Source: an uncultured Eubacteriales bacterium (GTDB lineage: Bacteria > Bacillota > Clostridia > Christensenellales > Aristaeellaceae). Taken from it: DNA of 64,000 bases. The notes beneath the pieces were generated by a model. The model did no database searches. It saw only the letters and a program-made list of their open reading frames with translations, and was not told the DNA's origin. Both the position numbers and the translations under genes were made by a program. Each line of letters starts with the position of its first letter. Position 1 is the stretch's first letter. Location: contig CACXHY010000003.1 of NCBI GenBank assembly GCA_902767565.1, positions 144,668-208,667 of the forward strand. The letters run 5' to 3'. Of the stretch, positions 52,277 through 61,358 are shown piece after piece.

Positions 52277-53359
52277 TCAGCCGTTGGCCTTCTCGAACGC
52301 GGCCATGAAGTCGACCAGCGCCTGCACGCCCTCGGTGGGCATGGCGTTGTAGATGGAGGCGCGCATGCCGCCCACGGTGCGGTGGCCCTTCAGGTTCTTG
52401 AAGCCGGCCTTGGTCGCCTCGGCGATGAACTTCTTGTCCAGGTCCTCGTTGCCAGTGACGAAGGGCACGTTCATCAGGGAGCGGTCCTTCGCGACGACGG
52501 TGCCGTGGAACATGGCGCTCTGATCAAGGAAGTCGTACAGGATCTGCGCCTTGGCCTCGTTGATCTTCTTCATGGCCTCCAGGCCGCCCTTTTCCTTCAG
52601 CCACTTGAACACCAGGCCGCAGACGTAGATGTTCCAGCAGGGCGGGGTGTTGTAGAGGGACTTGTTGTCGGCATGGGTCTTGTAGCGCAGCATGGTGGGG
52701 GTGCCGGGGAGCACGTCCTCGCGGATCAGGTCCTCACGGATGATGACGATGGTGACGCCCGCGGGGCCCACGTTCTTCTGCACGCCGCCCCAGACGACGC
52801 CGTACTTCGTCACGTCCATGGGCTCGGAGAGCAGCATGGAGGAGACGTCGCTCACCAGGTCCTTGCCCTTGGTGTCGGGCAGTTCCTTGAACACCGTGCC
52901 GTAGATGGTGTTGTTCTGGCAGATGTAGACATAGTCCGCGTCCGGGCTGACGGGCAGGTCGCTGCAGTCCGGGATGTAGGAGAAGGTCTTGTCCGCGGAG
53001 GAGGCGATGCGGTTCACCTTGCCGTAGAGCTCGGCCTCGGCGGCGGCCTTCTTGGCCCACTGGCCGGTGATGATGTAGTCCGCCACCCGGTTCTTCATCA
53101 GGTTCATGGGGACCATGGCGAACTGCGTGTTGCCTCCGCCCTGGAGGAAGAGCACCTTATAGTTGTCCGGAATGCCGACCAGCTCGCGCAGATCGGCCTC
53201 GGCGGTGTCGAGGATGGCCTCGAAATCCTTGGAGCGGTGGGACATCTCCATCACGCTCATGCCGGACGTGCCGTATTCCAGCATCTCGGCGGCGCACTGG
53301 CGCAGCACTTCCTCGGGCAGACAGGCCGGACCGGCGGAGAAGTTGTACACTCTGCTCAT
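52277..53359 (-). CDS. serC: Phosphoserine aminotransferase
   Basis: A 360-residue PLP aminotransferase converting 3-phosphohydroxypyruvate to phosphoserine. It starts MSRVYNFSAGPACLPEEVLRQ, the family hallmark; contains GGGNTQFAMVPMNL and the PLP lysine region GVVWGGVQKNVGPAGVTIVII. The start was chosen for TTGGAGGG upstream; a longer frame would run into the hairpin region. First gene of serCA. Confidence 0.96.
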   Translation of the reverse strand: MSRVYNFSAGPACLPEEVLRQCAAEMLEYGTSGMSVMEMSHRSKDFEAILDTAEADLRELVGIPDNYKVLFLQGGGNTQFAMVPMNLMKNRVADYIITGQWAKKAAAEAELYGKVNRIASSADKTFSYIPDCSDLPVSPDADYVYICQNNTIYGTVFKELPDTKGKDLVSDVSSMLLSEPMDVTKYGVVWGGVQKNVGPAGVTIVIIREDLIREDVLPGTPTMLRYKTHADNKSLYNTPPCWNIYVCGLVFKWLKEKGGLEAMKKINEAKAQILYDFLDQSAMFHGTVVAKDRSLMNVPFVTGNEDLDKKFIAEATKAGFKNLKGHRTVGGMRASIYNAMPTEGVQALVDFMAAFEKANG

Positions 53360-53410
53360 TGCAAGATCCCTCCAAAAATAATGTGATCGGATTGATGAAA
53401 CGCATGAAAC

Positions 53411-53445
53411 GCCGCCGGCGGACATCCGCCGACGGCGCTATTATA
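53411..53445 (-). terminator. Strong hairpin and TATAAT between the phosphorylase gene and serC
   Basis: Arms 53411-53421 and 53426-53436 pair over 11 bases with one mismatch, loop ACAT; only GTTTCAT follows on the minus strand. A TATAAT (53445-53440) sits just upstream of it without a good -35. It is best read as the terminator of the phosphorylase unit combined with, or overlapped by, the serC promoter. Confidence 0.55.
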
Positions 53446-53458
53446 GCACATCACTGCA

Positions 53459-54856
53459 TTAAAGTGTGTTTTTGCTCTGCATGTCCGTTCTGTCCGGAAA
53501 GAGACCGCCCGCGCCATCCGACGCGATGATGCAGGCCTTTCGGATGCCGTCCTTCGTCACGATGGCGTACCACAGCGGGGGACGCTCCACCGGGGCATCG
53601 CCGATGGTCACGGCCCTGCGGACGGCTGCCTCCGCCGCGTCCGCCTCAATTTCGTTCCGGGCGAAGAGGGTGCAGAAGGGGGTGTCCGCCTCCACCCGGT
53701 CGCCGATGCGCACGGGCAGGATGAAGCCCACGGAGTAGTCCAGGGGATCGGTCTTGCGGATGCGGCCCGCGCCCATGGCCTGCGCGGCGAGCCCCAGGGC
53801 CGTGGTATCCATCGAGGCGACCCAGCCCGCCTGCCCGCACTTCACCTCGCGGATCACCGCGGCCTGGGGCATGAGGGTCCAGTCGTCGCACACCGCCGGG
53901 TCGCCGTGCTGGGCGGCGATCATCTGCCGCAGCTTCTCCAGCCCGGCGCCGCTGTCGAGGGCGGCGGTCAGCTTCCCACGGGCCTCTTCCTCGCTCCGCG
54001 CCGCGCCCGCCAGCATCAGCATATGGCTGCCCAGCAGCAGGGAGACCTCCAGCAGATCGCCCTTCGTGCGGCCGGACAGCACGTCGATGGCGTCCTTGAC
54101 CTCCAGCGCGTTGCCCACGTGGGTGCCCAGGGGCTGCGACATGCCGGTGACGATGCCGGAGACCGGCTTGCCCGCCAGGGTGCCGATGTCCACCATGGCC
54201 TTCGCCAGCTCGATGGAGCCCTCCAGCGTCTGCATGATGGCGCCGGAGCCGGTCTTCACGTCCAGCACGATGGCGTCCGCGCCGCTGGCCAGCTTCTTGG
54301 ACATGATGGAGGAGGCGATCAGCGGCAGGCTGTCCACCGTCGCCGTCACGTCCCGCAGGGCGTAGAGGGTCTTGTCCGCCGGGGCGAGCGATCCGGTCTG
54401 CCCGATGACCGCCACGCCGATCTCATTGACCTGGCGCACGAAATCCTCCTCGCTCAGCCCGATCTGAAAGCCGGGGATGGATTCCAGCTTGTCCAGCGTG
54501 CCGCCGGTGTGCCCCAGGCCGCGGCCGCTCATCTTGGCCACGGGGACCCCGCAGGCCGCCACCAGCGGGGCCAGCACCAGCGTGGCCGTGTCGCCCACGC
54601 CGCCGGTGGAGTGCTTGTCCACCTTGATGCCCGGGATGGCGGAAAGATCGGCCACGTCGCCGCTGTCCCGCATGGCCAGGGCCAGGTGCGTGGTCTCCTG
54701 CGCGGTCATGCCGTTGAGGCGGATGGCCATCAGCATGGCCGCCAGCTGGTAGTCCGGCACGGTCTGCTTCGCGGCGCCTTCCACGAAGAAATCGATCTCC
54801 TCCCGGTCCAGCGCCTGCCCGAGCTTCTTTTTGGTGATGATCCCGACCATGTTCAT
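53459..54856 (-). CDS. pdp: Pyrimidine-nucleoside phosphorylase
   Basis: A 465-residue enzyme cleaving uridine/thymidine/deoxyuridine with phosphate. Signatures: IKVDKHSTGGVGDTATL, KMSGRGLGHTGGTLDKLESIPGF, ALRDVTATVDSLPLIASSIMSKKLA. GGGAGG precedes the ATG. The family usually has about 433 residues; here about 30 extra residues follow DAPVERPPLWYAIV, ending in a polar tail. Part of a minus-strand row with rqcH and a secreted protein. Confidence 0.95.
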   Translation of the reverse strand: MNMVGIITKKKLGQALDREEIDFFVEGAAKQTVPDYQLAAMLMAIRLNGMTAQETTHLALAMRDSGDVADLSAIPGIKVDKHSTGGVGDTATLVLAPLVAACGVPVAKMSGRGLGHTGGTLDKLESIPGFQIGLSEEDFVRQVNEIGVAVIGQTGSLAPADKTLYALRDVTATVDSLPLIASSIMSKKLASGADAIVLDVKTGSGAIMQTLEGSIELAKAMVDIGTLAGKPVSGIVTGMSQPLGTHVGNALEVKDAIDVLSGRTKGDLLEVSLLLGSHMLMLAGAARSEEEARGKLTAALDSGAGLEKLRQMIAAQHGDPAVCDDWTLMPQAAVIREVKCGQAGWVASMDTTALGLAAQAMGAGRIRKTDPLDYSVGFILPVRIGDRVEADTPFCTLFARNEIEADAAEAAVRRAVTIGDAPVERPPLWYAIVTKDGIRKACIIASDGAGGLFPDRTDMQSKNTL

Positions 54857-54877
54857 GGTTTATGCCTCCCGTTCCGC

Positions 54878-56251
54878 TCAATTCTGCATCTGTCCGTCCG
54901 GCGTGTAGAAATACCAGCCCGAATCGCACCGCGCCAGGAAACCGTACGAGGGGACACAGAGGATCTCGCGGCAGTCTCCGGGCAGGATCGTTCGCCCGTC
55001 CCGGAAGAGGATCCCGGCCTTCACGTCGTTCTCCCACCAGACCCGGGTCCAGTCCCGGTCCTCAAAGATCCTGATCCGCCCGATGCCTTCCCCGGGGAGC
55101 CCGTTGACCCATGACCACGTCCGGTCTCCCACCGGCATCCCGTCGTCATCGAGAACGACGAATCCGCCGCGCTCCATGTCGTACCGGGCGCGTCCCGCCG
55201 AGGCGATGGGCGGATAAGCCGCCAGCAGCGCCGGATCCGGGACCGCGTCCGCCATGGCTTCTTCCGCGGTGTCACAGACCGTCAGCGTCTGCACGTCGCG
55301 GTACCGGTACGATCCCCGCTCTTCATCCTCCACCAGCTCCCAGGTCTTCCCGGAGTAGATGTCGCGGAGATAGTACCGATAGTCGTCGTCCCTGTACCGG
55401 AAGCCCCGCGTGAGACTGTCGTGATCGTCGAGAAAGCCTCCCGTCACCTCCAGCAGGATCGTGCCGTCCAGCCCCACAACGAAGCTGCGGCTGCCGCCGC
55501 CCGGATCCCCCGCTTCGTCCATGATGGCCGTGTTGTCGGCAAAGATCTGCATCTGCCCGTCATAGGGCCGCCAGCAGAGACCGGGAAAGCGCGTCAGCTG
55601 TTCCCCGGTCTCCAGGGACCAGACCACGGCGCACGTCGTCTCCTCCGTCTGCTCGTATCCGGTGAGCATGCCGTTGGTCACGTATTCCAGGTCCGCGTTG
55701 ATCTCCAGGCGGATCGACGCGCCGGGGGCGGTCTTCAGGATCTGCGCCCCGTCCTCGGTGAAAACGCCCCGGTCGGAGGCGATCAGCCACCGCCTTTCCC
55801 CCTCGGCGTATGCGGTGACGACCCCGCCGGCGGTGATCTCCGCCGTCAGCCGGTCCCCCGCGAAGTCGTAGACCAGCAGATCGGGGCAGTACCGGGCGTC
55901 CCCGCCGGGGGGGACGAAGAAGGCAAAGCCGGTCTCCGTCCCGTACAGCAGGCTCCCGTCCGGCGGCGTCCAGCCGGCCGGCACGAACGTTCCGTCCGGG
56001 GCCGTGCGCATCGGCCCTTCATCCGTCATGACGAAGGTCACGCCGTCCCAGGCGTCGAGGGCCGTCACGCCGGTCATCATCGCGGCGCCGTCGGCGAAGC
56101 GGATCAGGTCGCCGTCCGCCAGCAGGTATTCACCGGTCCATCGGACTTCCGTCGCGCCGCGCAGCCGCGCAAGCACCGCGCTGTCCCCGGCGGCCGCTCC
56201 GGCCGTCAGGACGAGCGCCAGGGCCAGAAGGACGGGCAGGATGCGCTTCAT
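54878..56251 (-). CDS. Secreted protein of unknown function (457 aa)
   Basis: I do not recognise a family with confidence. A signal peptide (about 1-21, AAA-GD) precedes about 430 residues of short beta strands with repeated patterns such as GDLIRFADGAAMMTG, GPMRTAPDGTFVPAGW, GMPVGDRTWSWVNG and SGWYFYTPDGQMQN, like irregular WG/beta-propeller repeats. No lipobox, anchor or catalytic motif is visible. It lies 4 bp after rqcH and 21 bp before the phosphorylase gene, so it is probably transcribed with them, but a functional link is not evident. Confidence 0.65.
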   Translation of the reverse strand: MKRILPVLLALALVLTAGAAAGDSAVLARLRGATEVRWTGEYLLADGDLIRFADGAAMMTGVTALDAWDGVTFVMTDEGPMRTAPDGTFVPAGWTPPDGSLLYGTETGFAFFVPPGGDARYCPDLLVYDFAGDRLTAEITAGGVVTAYAEGERRWLIASDRGVFTEDGAQILKTAPGASIRLEINADLEYVTNGMLTGYEQTEETTCAVVWSLETGEQLTRFPGLCWRPYDGQMQIFADNTAIMDEAGDPGGGSRSFVVGLDGTILLEVTGGFLDDHDSLTRGFRYRDDDYRYYLRDIYSGKTWELVEDEERGSYRYRDVQTLTVCDTAEEAMADAVPDPALLAAYPPIASAGRARYDMERGGFVVLDDDGMPVGDRTWSWVNGLPGEGIGRIRIFEDRDWTRVWWENDVKAGILFRDGRTILPGDCREILCVPSYGFLARCDSGWYFYTPDGQMQN

Positions 56252-56255
56252 GCTG

Positions 56256-57998
56256 TCACTCCTCCAGTTTTTCGATCCTGCGGATGTCCGCCTCCGCGGG
56301 CGTCATGTAGGCCGTGCGCTGGTTGACGTAGGTGACGAAGCCGGTGGGGGTGCCCCCGGGCTTTTTCACATAGCGCCGCAGCGTGTAGTCGACGGGCACG
56401 TTGGCGGAGCGCTGCCCCTTCGAGTACCAGGCCGCCAGCAGGGCCGCCTCCTTCAGCGTCTGCATCGGGATCTCCCCGGCCGCCCGGATGATGACGTGGC
56501 TGCCGGGCATGTCCTTCGCGTGGAGCCACATCTCGTCCGGCCCCGCGCTCTGGGTCAGGCGCTCGTTCTGGGCCGCGTTCTTGCCCACGTGGATCTCGAT
56601 GCCGTCGGAGGAGAGGTAGCGGTAGGGCTTGCTCTTCGGCAGCGCGCGCTTCTCCTTGCGGCTGGCGGTGCGCTTCATGTAGCCGGTGCGGGCCAGCTCC
56701 TCCCGGATCTCCTCCAGCTCGCTCTCCCCGACGCACTTGTCCACGTCCAGCAGCGCGCCCTCCAGATAGTCCAGCTCCTTCAGGGTGAGCGCTTTCTGCT
56801 CGGCGGCGGTGACCCGGGCGGCCCGGGCCTTCTGGTAGCGCTTGAAGTACCGCTGGGCGTTCTGCGCGGGGGTGAGCCGGATGTCCAGGGGCACAGTGAC
56901 GCTGCCGCCGCTCTCGTCGTACCAGTTGGGGAGGACGGCCTCCCGCTGCCCCTTCTGCAGCTGCCACAGGTTGGCGTTGATGAGCTCGCCCATCAGCCGG
57001 TACTCCTCCATCCGGGCCGCGGAGGCCAGCTCCTCCTCCTGCAGGGCCAGCTTGCGCTCGCAGCGCTCGATCTGTCCCCTGAGCAGGCGCACCGTCGAGG
57101 CGCTCTTCTGCCGCATGCGGTCCTTGGCGTCCCGGGTGCCGAAGCACTGCTCCAGGGCGGAGGACAGGCTCGGGGCCTCGGTCTGCATCCCCAGGTCGAG
57201 GCTGAGGTAGGGGAAGGGCAGGGCGTCGCAGGGGTCGCCGTCCGCGTCGCGCAGCACCCGGGGCGAGGCCATGTCCGGCAGCCGGCGGAAAAGCCCGCAG
57301 AGCCGCTCCGCCGCCCCGGCGAGATCCCCGGTGCGGTCCTCCCCGGGATCCAGCACCCGGAAGGCCAGCTCCTTCGCCGCCGTTCCGCTCAGGCCGCAGA
57401 CGGAGGCGCTGAGGGCCTTGTGGAGCGGGATGTCCCCGGCCTCCCGCAGGCGGCGGGCCAGCTCCTCCGGGGCTACGGTCTCCGGGTCGGCCTTGTCCTG
57501 GGCCGGCGGGGCCTCATAGGCCAGACCGGGGAGCACCTGCCGCACCCGGCTCATGCTGTCGTTCACGTGCCGTGCGGCCTCCAGGATCCGTCCCTCCCCG
57601 TCCGTCAGGATCAGGTTGGAGTGGCGGCTCATGACCTCCAGGATCAGCCGCCGCAGCACGTGGTCCCCCAGCTCGTCCACGGTGTCGATGTCCACGTGGA
57701 TCACCCGGTCGCCGCCCACCTGGCGCACGCCGAGGATCCGCCCGCCCGTCAGCTGCTTGCGCAGCAGCATGCAGAAGGCGGGGGGCTCGAGCGGGTTGGC
57801 GAAGGGGGAGGCCGTCAGATGGCAGCGGGCGTTGCTGGGGGAGGCGCACAGCAGCAGCCTCCGGTTCTCGTTCCCGGCGCGGACCAGCAGGATCACCAGA
57901 TCCTTCTCGGGCTGGGTCACTTTATCGATGCGGCCCCCGGCCAGCCGGGCGTTCAGTTCCCGCGCGGCAAAACCGAGGGTCAGGCCGTCCATGGGCAT
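56256..57998 (-). CDS. rqcH: Ribosome-associated quality control factor RqcH (NFACT family)
   Basis: A 580-residue Rqc2/NEMF homologue that adds alanine tails to chains on obstructed 50S subunits. NFACT-N domain (MDGLTLGFAARELNARLAGGRIDKV), helix-hairpin-helix and coiled-coil middle (about 290-400), and the NFACT-R domain with SSDGIEIHVGKNAAQNERLT and MWLHAKDMPGSHVIIR. It was formerly annotated as fibronectin-binding protein. It has its own consensus promoter. Confidence 0.95.
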   Translation of the reverse strand: MPMDGLTLGFAARELNARLAGGRIDKVTQPEKDLVILLVRAGNENRRLLLCASPSNARCHLTASPFANPLEPPAFCMLLRKQLTGGRILGVRQVGGDRVIHVDIDTVDELGDHVLRRLILEVMSRHSNLILTDGEGRILEAARHVNDSMSRVRQVLPGLAYEAPPAQDKADPETVAPEELARRLREAGDIPLHKALSASVCGLSGTAAKELAFRVLDPGEDRTGDLAGAAERLCGLFRRLPDMASPRVLRDADGDPCDALPFPYLSLDLGMQTEAPSLSSALEQCFGTRDAKDRMRQKSASTVRLLRGQIERCERKLALQEEELASAARMEEYRLMGELINANLWQLQKGQREAVLPNWYDESGGSVTVPLDIRLTPAQNAQRYFKRYQKARAARVTAAEQKALTLKELDYLEGALLDVDKCVGESELEEIREELARTGYMKRTASRKEKRALPKSKPYRYLSSDGIEIHVGKNAAQNERLTQSAGPDEMWLHAKDMPGSHVIIRAAGEIPMQTLKEAALLAAWYSKGQRSANVPVDYTLRRYVKKPGGTPTGFVTYVNQRTAYMTPAEADIRRIEKLEE

Positions 57999-58029
57999 GA
58001 TGGATCACTTCCGTATCATTATCACCGTC

Positions 58030-58058
58030 AGTATACCTTTTTGCGCGTTGAATGTCAA
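58030..58058 (-). promoter_or_regulatory. Sigma-A promoter of rqcH
   Basis: Minus strand TTGACA (58058-58053), 17-bp spacer, TATACT (58035-58030). Confidence 0.85.
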
Positions 58059-58060
58059 CG

Positions 58061-58089
58061 AAAAACCATCGCCGGGCCTGCGGCGATGG
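58061..58089 (-). terminator. Terminator of the acyl-CoA synthetase gene
   Basis: Perfect 9-bp stem CCATCGCCG / CGGCGATGG followed by TTTTT on the minus strand. Confidence 0.88.
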
Positions 58090-58097
58090 CTGTGGGA

Positions 58098-59750
<1,653 letters not shown>

Positions 59751-59775
59751 ACGTGATATCGTCTCATATCCGCGG

Positions 59776-59842
59776 ATCTCTTTGCTGCTTTACAGCTTTT
59801 ATCCGCTAAAGAGATAGTACCCCCGATCCCCGCGTTTGTCAA
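59776..59842 (-). promoter_or_regulatory. Promoter and operator-like inverted repeat of the acyl-CoA synthetase gene
   Basis: Minus strand TTGACA (59842-59837), 17-bp spacer, TACTAT (59819-59814). An inverted repeat ATCTCTTT (59808-59815 and 59776-59783, read on opposite strands) overlaps the -10 and extends into the leader, with an inner GCTG/CAGC pair. A regulator binding here would block transcription. Confidence 0.65.
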
Positions 59843-59870
59843 GAGGTTTGCCCGAACTTTTTGCGGACGC

Positions 59871-59899
59871 TTGCAAAATGCCCGGTTATCCGCTATAAT
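59871..59899 (+). promoter_or_regulatory. Sigma-A promoter of the tRNA-Arg locus
   Basis: TTGCAA (59871-59876), 17-bp spacer, perfect TATAAT (59894-59899), 64 bp before the truncated tRNA copy. It is probably the original promoter of tRNA-Arg. Confidence 0.85.
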
Positions 59900-59961
59900 G
59901 TGCGCCGGGGAACGGCCCCTCGCCCCGTCGGGACGGAGCGGCCGCCGGTCATGCCCCCGAC

Positions 59962-60301
59962 ATGGTCCCGTAGCTCAGCAGGATAGAGCGGTCGCCTCCT
60001 AATAAAGAGTCCACCGCCCGCCAAAACTGAGTGATGGGATCCCCTGCAGAGGGGCAAATCTGTCCTTCCGGGACAATCGGAACGCCCGCCAATTTGCTAA
60101 CAGAAGTGAGCGAACCAACCCGATGTACATTTGGCCCCTCGCCATCGTTAGCTGCCAGCTAACACGACAGGCTCCCAGCTAACGAAAATTACCAGTAGTT
60201 GCCAGTAAGCCGAAAGGCTTCAAAGTCCGGAAAGCCTTGAAAACAAAGGGTTTCCGGGATATGGTCCCGTAGCTCAGCAGGATAGAGCGGTCGCCTCCTA
60301 A
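59962..60301. mobile_element. Interval bounded by 41-bp direct repeats of the tRNA-Arg 5' half
   Basis: The direct repeats 59962-60002 and 60261-60301 bracket 258 bp of non-coding DNA that carries GCTAAC-type sites (60096, 60147-60183), a 10-bp repeat CGCCCGCCAA (60015, 60083) and CCAGTA repeated one helical turn apart (60192, 60202). This is the expected footprint of site-specific integration with crossover at the anticodon loop, either a miniature or deleted element or one junction of a larger one. Confidence 0.65.
59964..60002 (+). pseudogene. Truncated tRNA-Arg(CCT), 5' half only
   Basis: Identical to the first 39 bases of the complete tRNA-Arg at 60263, through the anticodon loop (CTCCTAA), then diverging abruptly. 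No 3' half follows. It lies directly behind the strong promoter, so it looks like the original 5' end, separated from its 3' half by an insertion. Confidence 0.9.
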
Positions 60302-60339
60302 GCGACAGGCCGTGGGTTCGAATCCCGCCGGGATCACCA
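60263..60339 (+). tRNA. tRNA-Arg(CCT)
   Basis: A complete cloverleaf: acceptor GGTCCCG/CGGGATC, anticodon stem GTCGC/GCGAC with loop CTCCTAA (anticodon CCT), T-loop GTTCGAATC, encoded CCA at 60337-60339. Its 5' 39 bases are duplicated at 59964. No convincing promoter lies in the 258 bp directly before it, so it may depend on read-through from the promoter at 59871. Confidence 0.96.
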
Positions 60340-60378
60340 AAAATGCCTGAATTTGGAAGCAAAAGCTGCAAACAGCAG

Positions 60379-60415
60379 CCTGCTAACAAAAGCGGGCGTT
60401 TTTCTTTTTCCGGGG
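60379..60415 (+). terminator. Terminator after tRNA-Arg
   Basis: A weak stem (CCTGCT / AGCGGG) followed by TTTTTCTTTTT. One GCTAAC site lies in its loop. A small GCTG-CAAA-CAGC hairpin precedes it. Confidence 0.6.
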
Positions 60416-60519
60416 GTTTTTCTGCTAACAAAATCAGATGTGGCGTTAGCAGATTTCTAACAGAATTCCTCTCCTGCTAACGCGAGGAACAGCTTCGGAA
60501 CGACTTCCAGCTAATTTTG

Positions 60520-60671
60520 GCGGATATTTCTGCTAGAATAGTTCTGCGTCGACCGGATCCCGAGCTATTGCATGTCGGATTGATCAGAGAAATGCAGGAT
60601 TCTTATGCAAAACCAGCGATCGATTATGCAATTTGTTTGCTCAGACTTCAGACTTGTTATGCAGGAATCCA
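60520..60671. other. AT-rich non-coding gap within the site array
   Basis: About 150 bp between the second and third GCTAAC modules. It holds a repeated TTATGCA word (60603, 60623, 60656 area) but no gene or promoter that I can support. Confidence 0.4.
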
Positions 60672-60756
60672 GCTAACGAGATGATTCGGCGATTAGCAAA
60701 CTTCTAACGGAAAAGAACCGTAGCTAACAACGGTCACCACTATTAGCACATTCAAT

Positions 60757-60924
60757 GTGGACACGCCAGAAGATGTATTGGCGGTTTTTATAACCAATCC
60801 TGATAAGCTTCGTGAAGTAGGCTTTGAAACATCTGATCATTATTTGAATTTGGAAGAACAAGGAAAAACACTATTCGAAATAGATGTCCAGAGTATGCCG
60901 AGGTGCAAAATATGCGGAGAATAG
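60757..60924 (+). pseudogene. 5'-truncated gene remnant ending in a CxxC motif
   Basis: A 55-codon frame from a GTG (no ribosome binding site) whose protein starts in mid-domain (TPEDVLAVFITNPDKLREVGF) and ends MPRCKICGE, a single CxxC as found at the end of some ThiF/E1-like adenylyltransferases. Its stop overlaps the JAMM gene start by 13 bp, as in a true operon. Upstream the frame hits a stop inside the last GCTAAC module, so the rest of the gene was probably lost at the array boundary. ThiF identity is only a suggestion from the JAMM neighbour. Confidence 0.5.
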
Positions 60925-61358
60925 AAGTCGATGCCTCGATAAGGTGTATCATCAAAAGACTTCAAATGACTTATTCATTTCAGGAAGAGATTGGCGGCAT
61001 CCTAATAGGCTGTTATGATGCCGAATTAAAGTCCATCAGGATAACAGACATGTCATTTCCATATCCAAGAGACAGAAAAAGCAAGTTTCGGTTCAATAGA
61101 CGCGATGCTGGGCATCAGCAATTAATGGACAGAATCTGGGATGAGTCAGATCACACAAAAGCATATATTGGGGAATGGCATATTCATGATCAAGAGATAC
61201 CAATTCCCTCCTCGACAGATATAAAAACATGGACTCGGATATCAAGACAGAATGTAGCACTTCAGGATGGTTCGGTCCTGATTCATTTTCAGGCCAATCG
61301 AGGGATCCGTCGTATTGTAGCAGTTGTTGACAATCATCGCATCTGCCAGCCAGAATAG
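60912..61358 (+). pseudogene. JAMM/MPN (JAB1-type) isopeptidase, 3' end replaced
   Basis: A 148-residue frame with a complete JAMM zinc site: Glu in FQEEIGGILIG (E25/E26) and H90-x-H92-x10-D103 in EWHIHDQEIPIPSSTD. Such bacterial proteases pair with ThiF/E2-like conjugation genes in defence and modification systems. Native similarity appears to end at ISRQN (residue 114, nt 61253); the remaining 34 residues are read antisense through the DUF4143 ATPase gene. The start was chosen at ATG with GAGG 8 nt upstream; a GTG 9 bp earlier is possible. The AT-rich composition marks it as acquired. Activity is uncertain because the C-terminal strands are foreign. Confidence 0.72.

Larger units (their letters stand above)
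60096..60747. repeat. Phased GCTAAC site array flanking tRNA-Arg
   Basis: Ten exact GCTAAC/GTTAGC sites: plus orientation at 60096, 60158, 60178, 60382, 60424, 60476, 60672, 60723; minus at 60147, 60445. One-base variants: TCTAAC 60456, 60703; ATTAGC 60692, 60742; GCTAAT 60510. Three modules share the pattern (G/A)TTAGC-N5-(G/T)CTAAC-N14-GCTAAC, starting at 60147, 60445 and 60692; two of them have a further GCTAAC 20-21 bp upstream. By chance about 0.3 exact sites would be expected in this length. Confidence 0.85.

Noticed and set aside
60189..60431. Minus-strand 80-codon frame containing GGIRTHGLSLRRRPLYPAELR
   Set aside because: It is the antisense translation of tRNA-Arg, a well-known spurious protein pattern; no ribosome binding site.
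60096..60747. CRISPR array
   Set aside because: The repeated unit is only 6 bp, occurs in both orientations, spacers are 5-15 bp and no cas genes are present.
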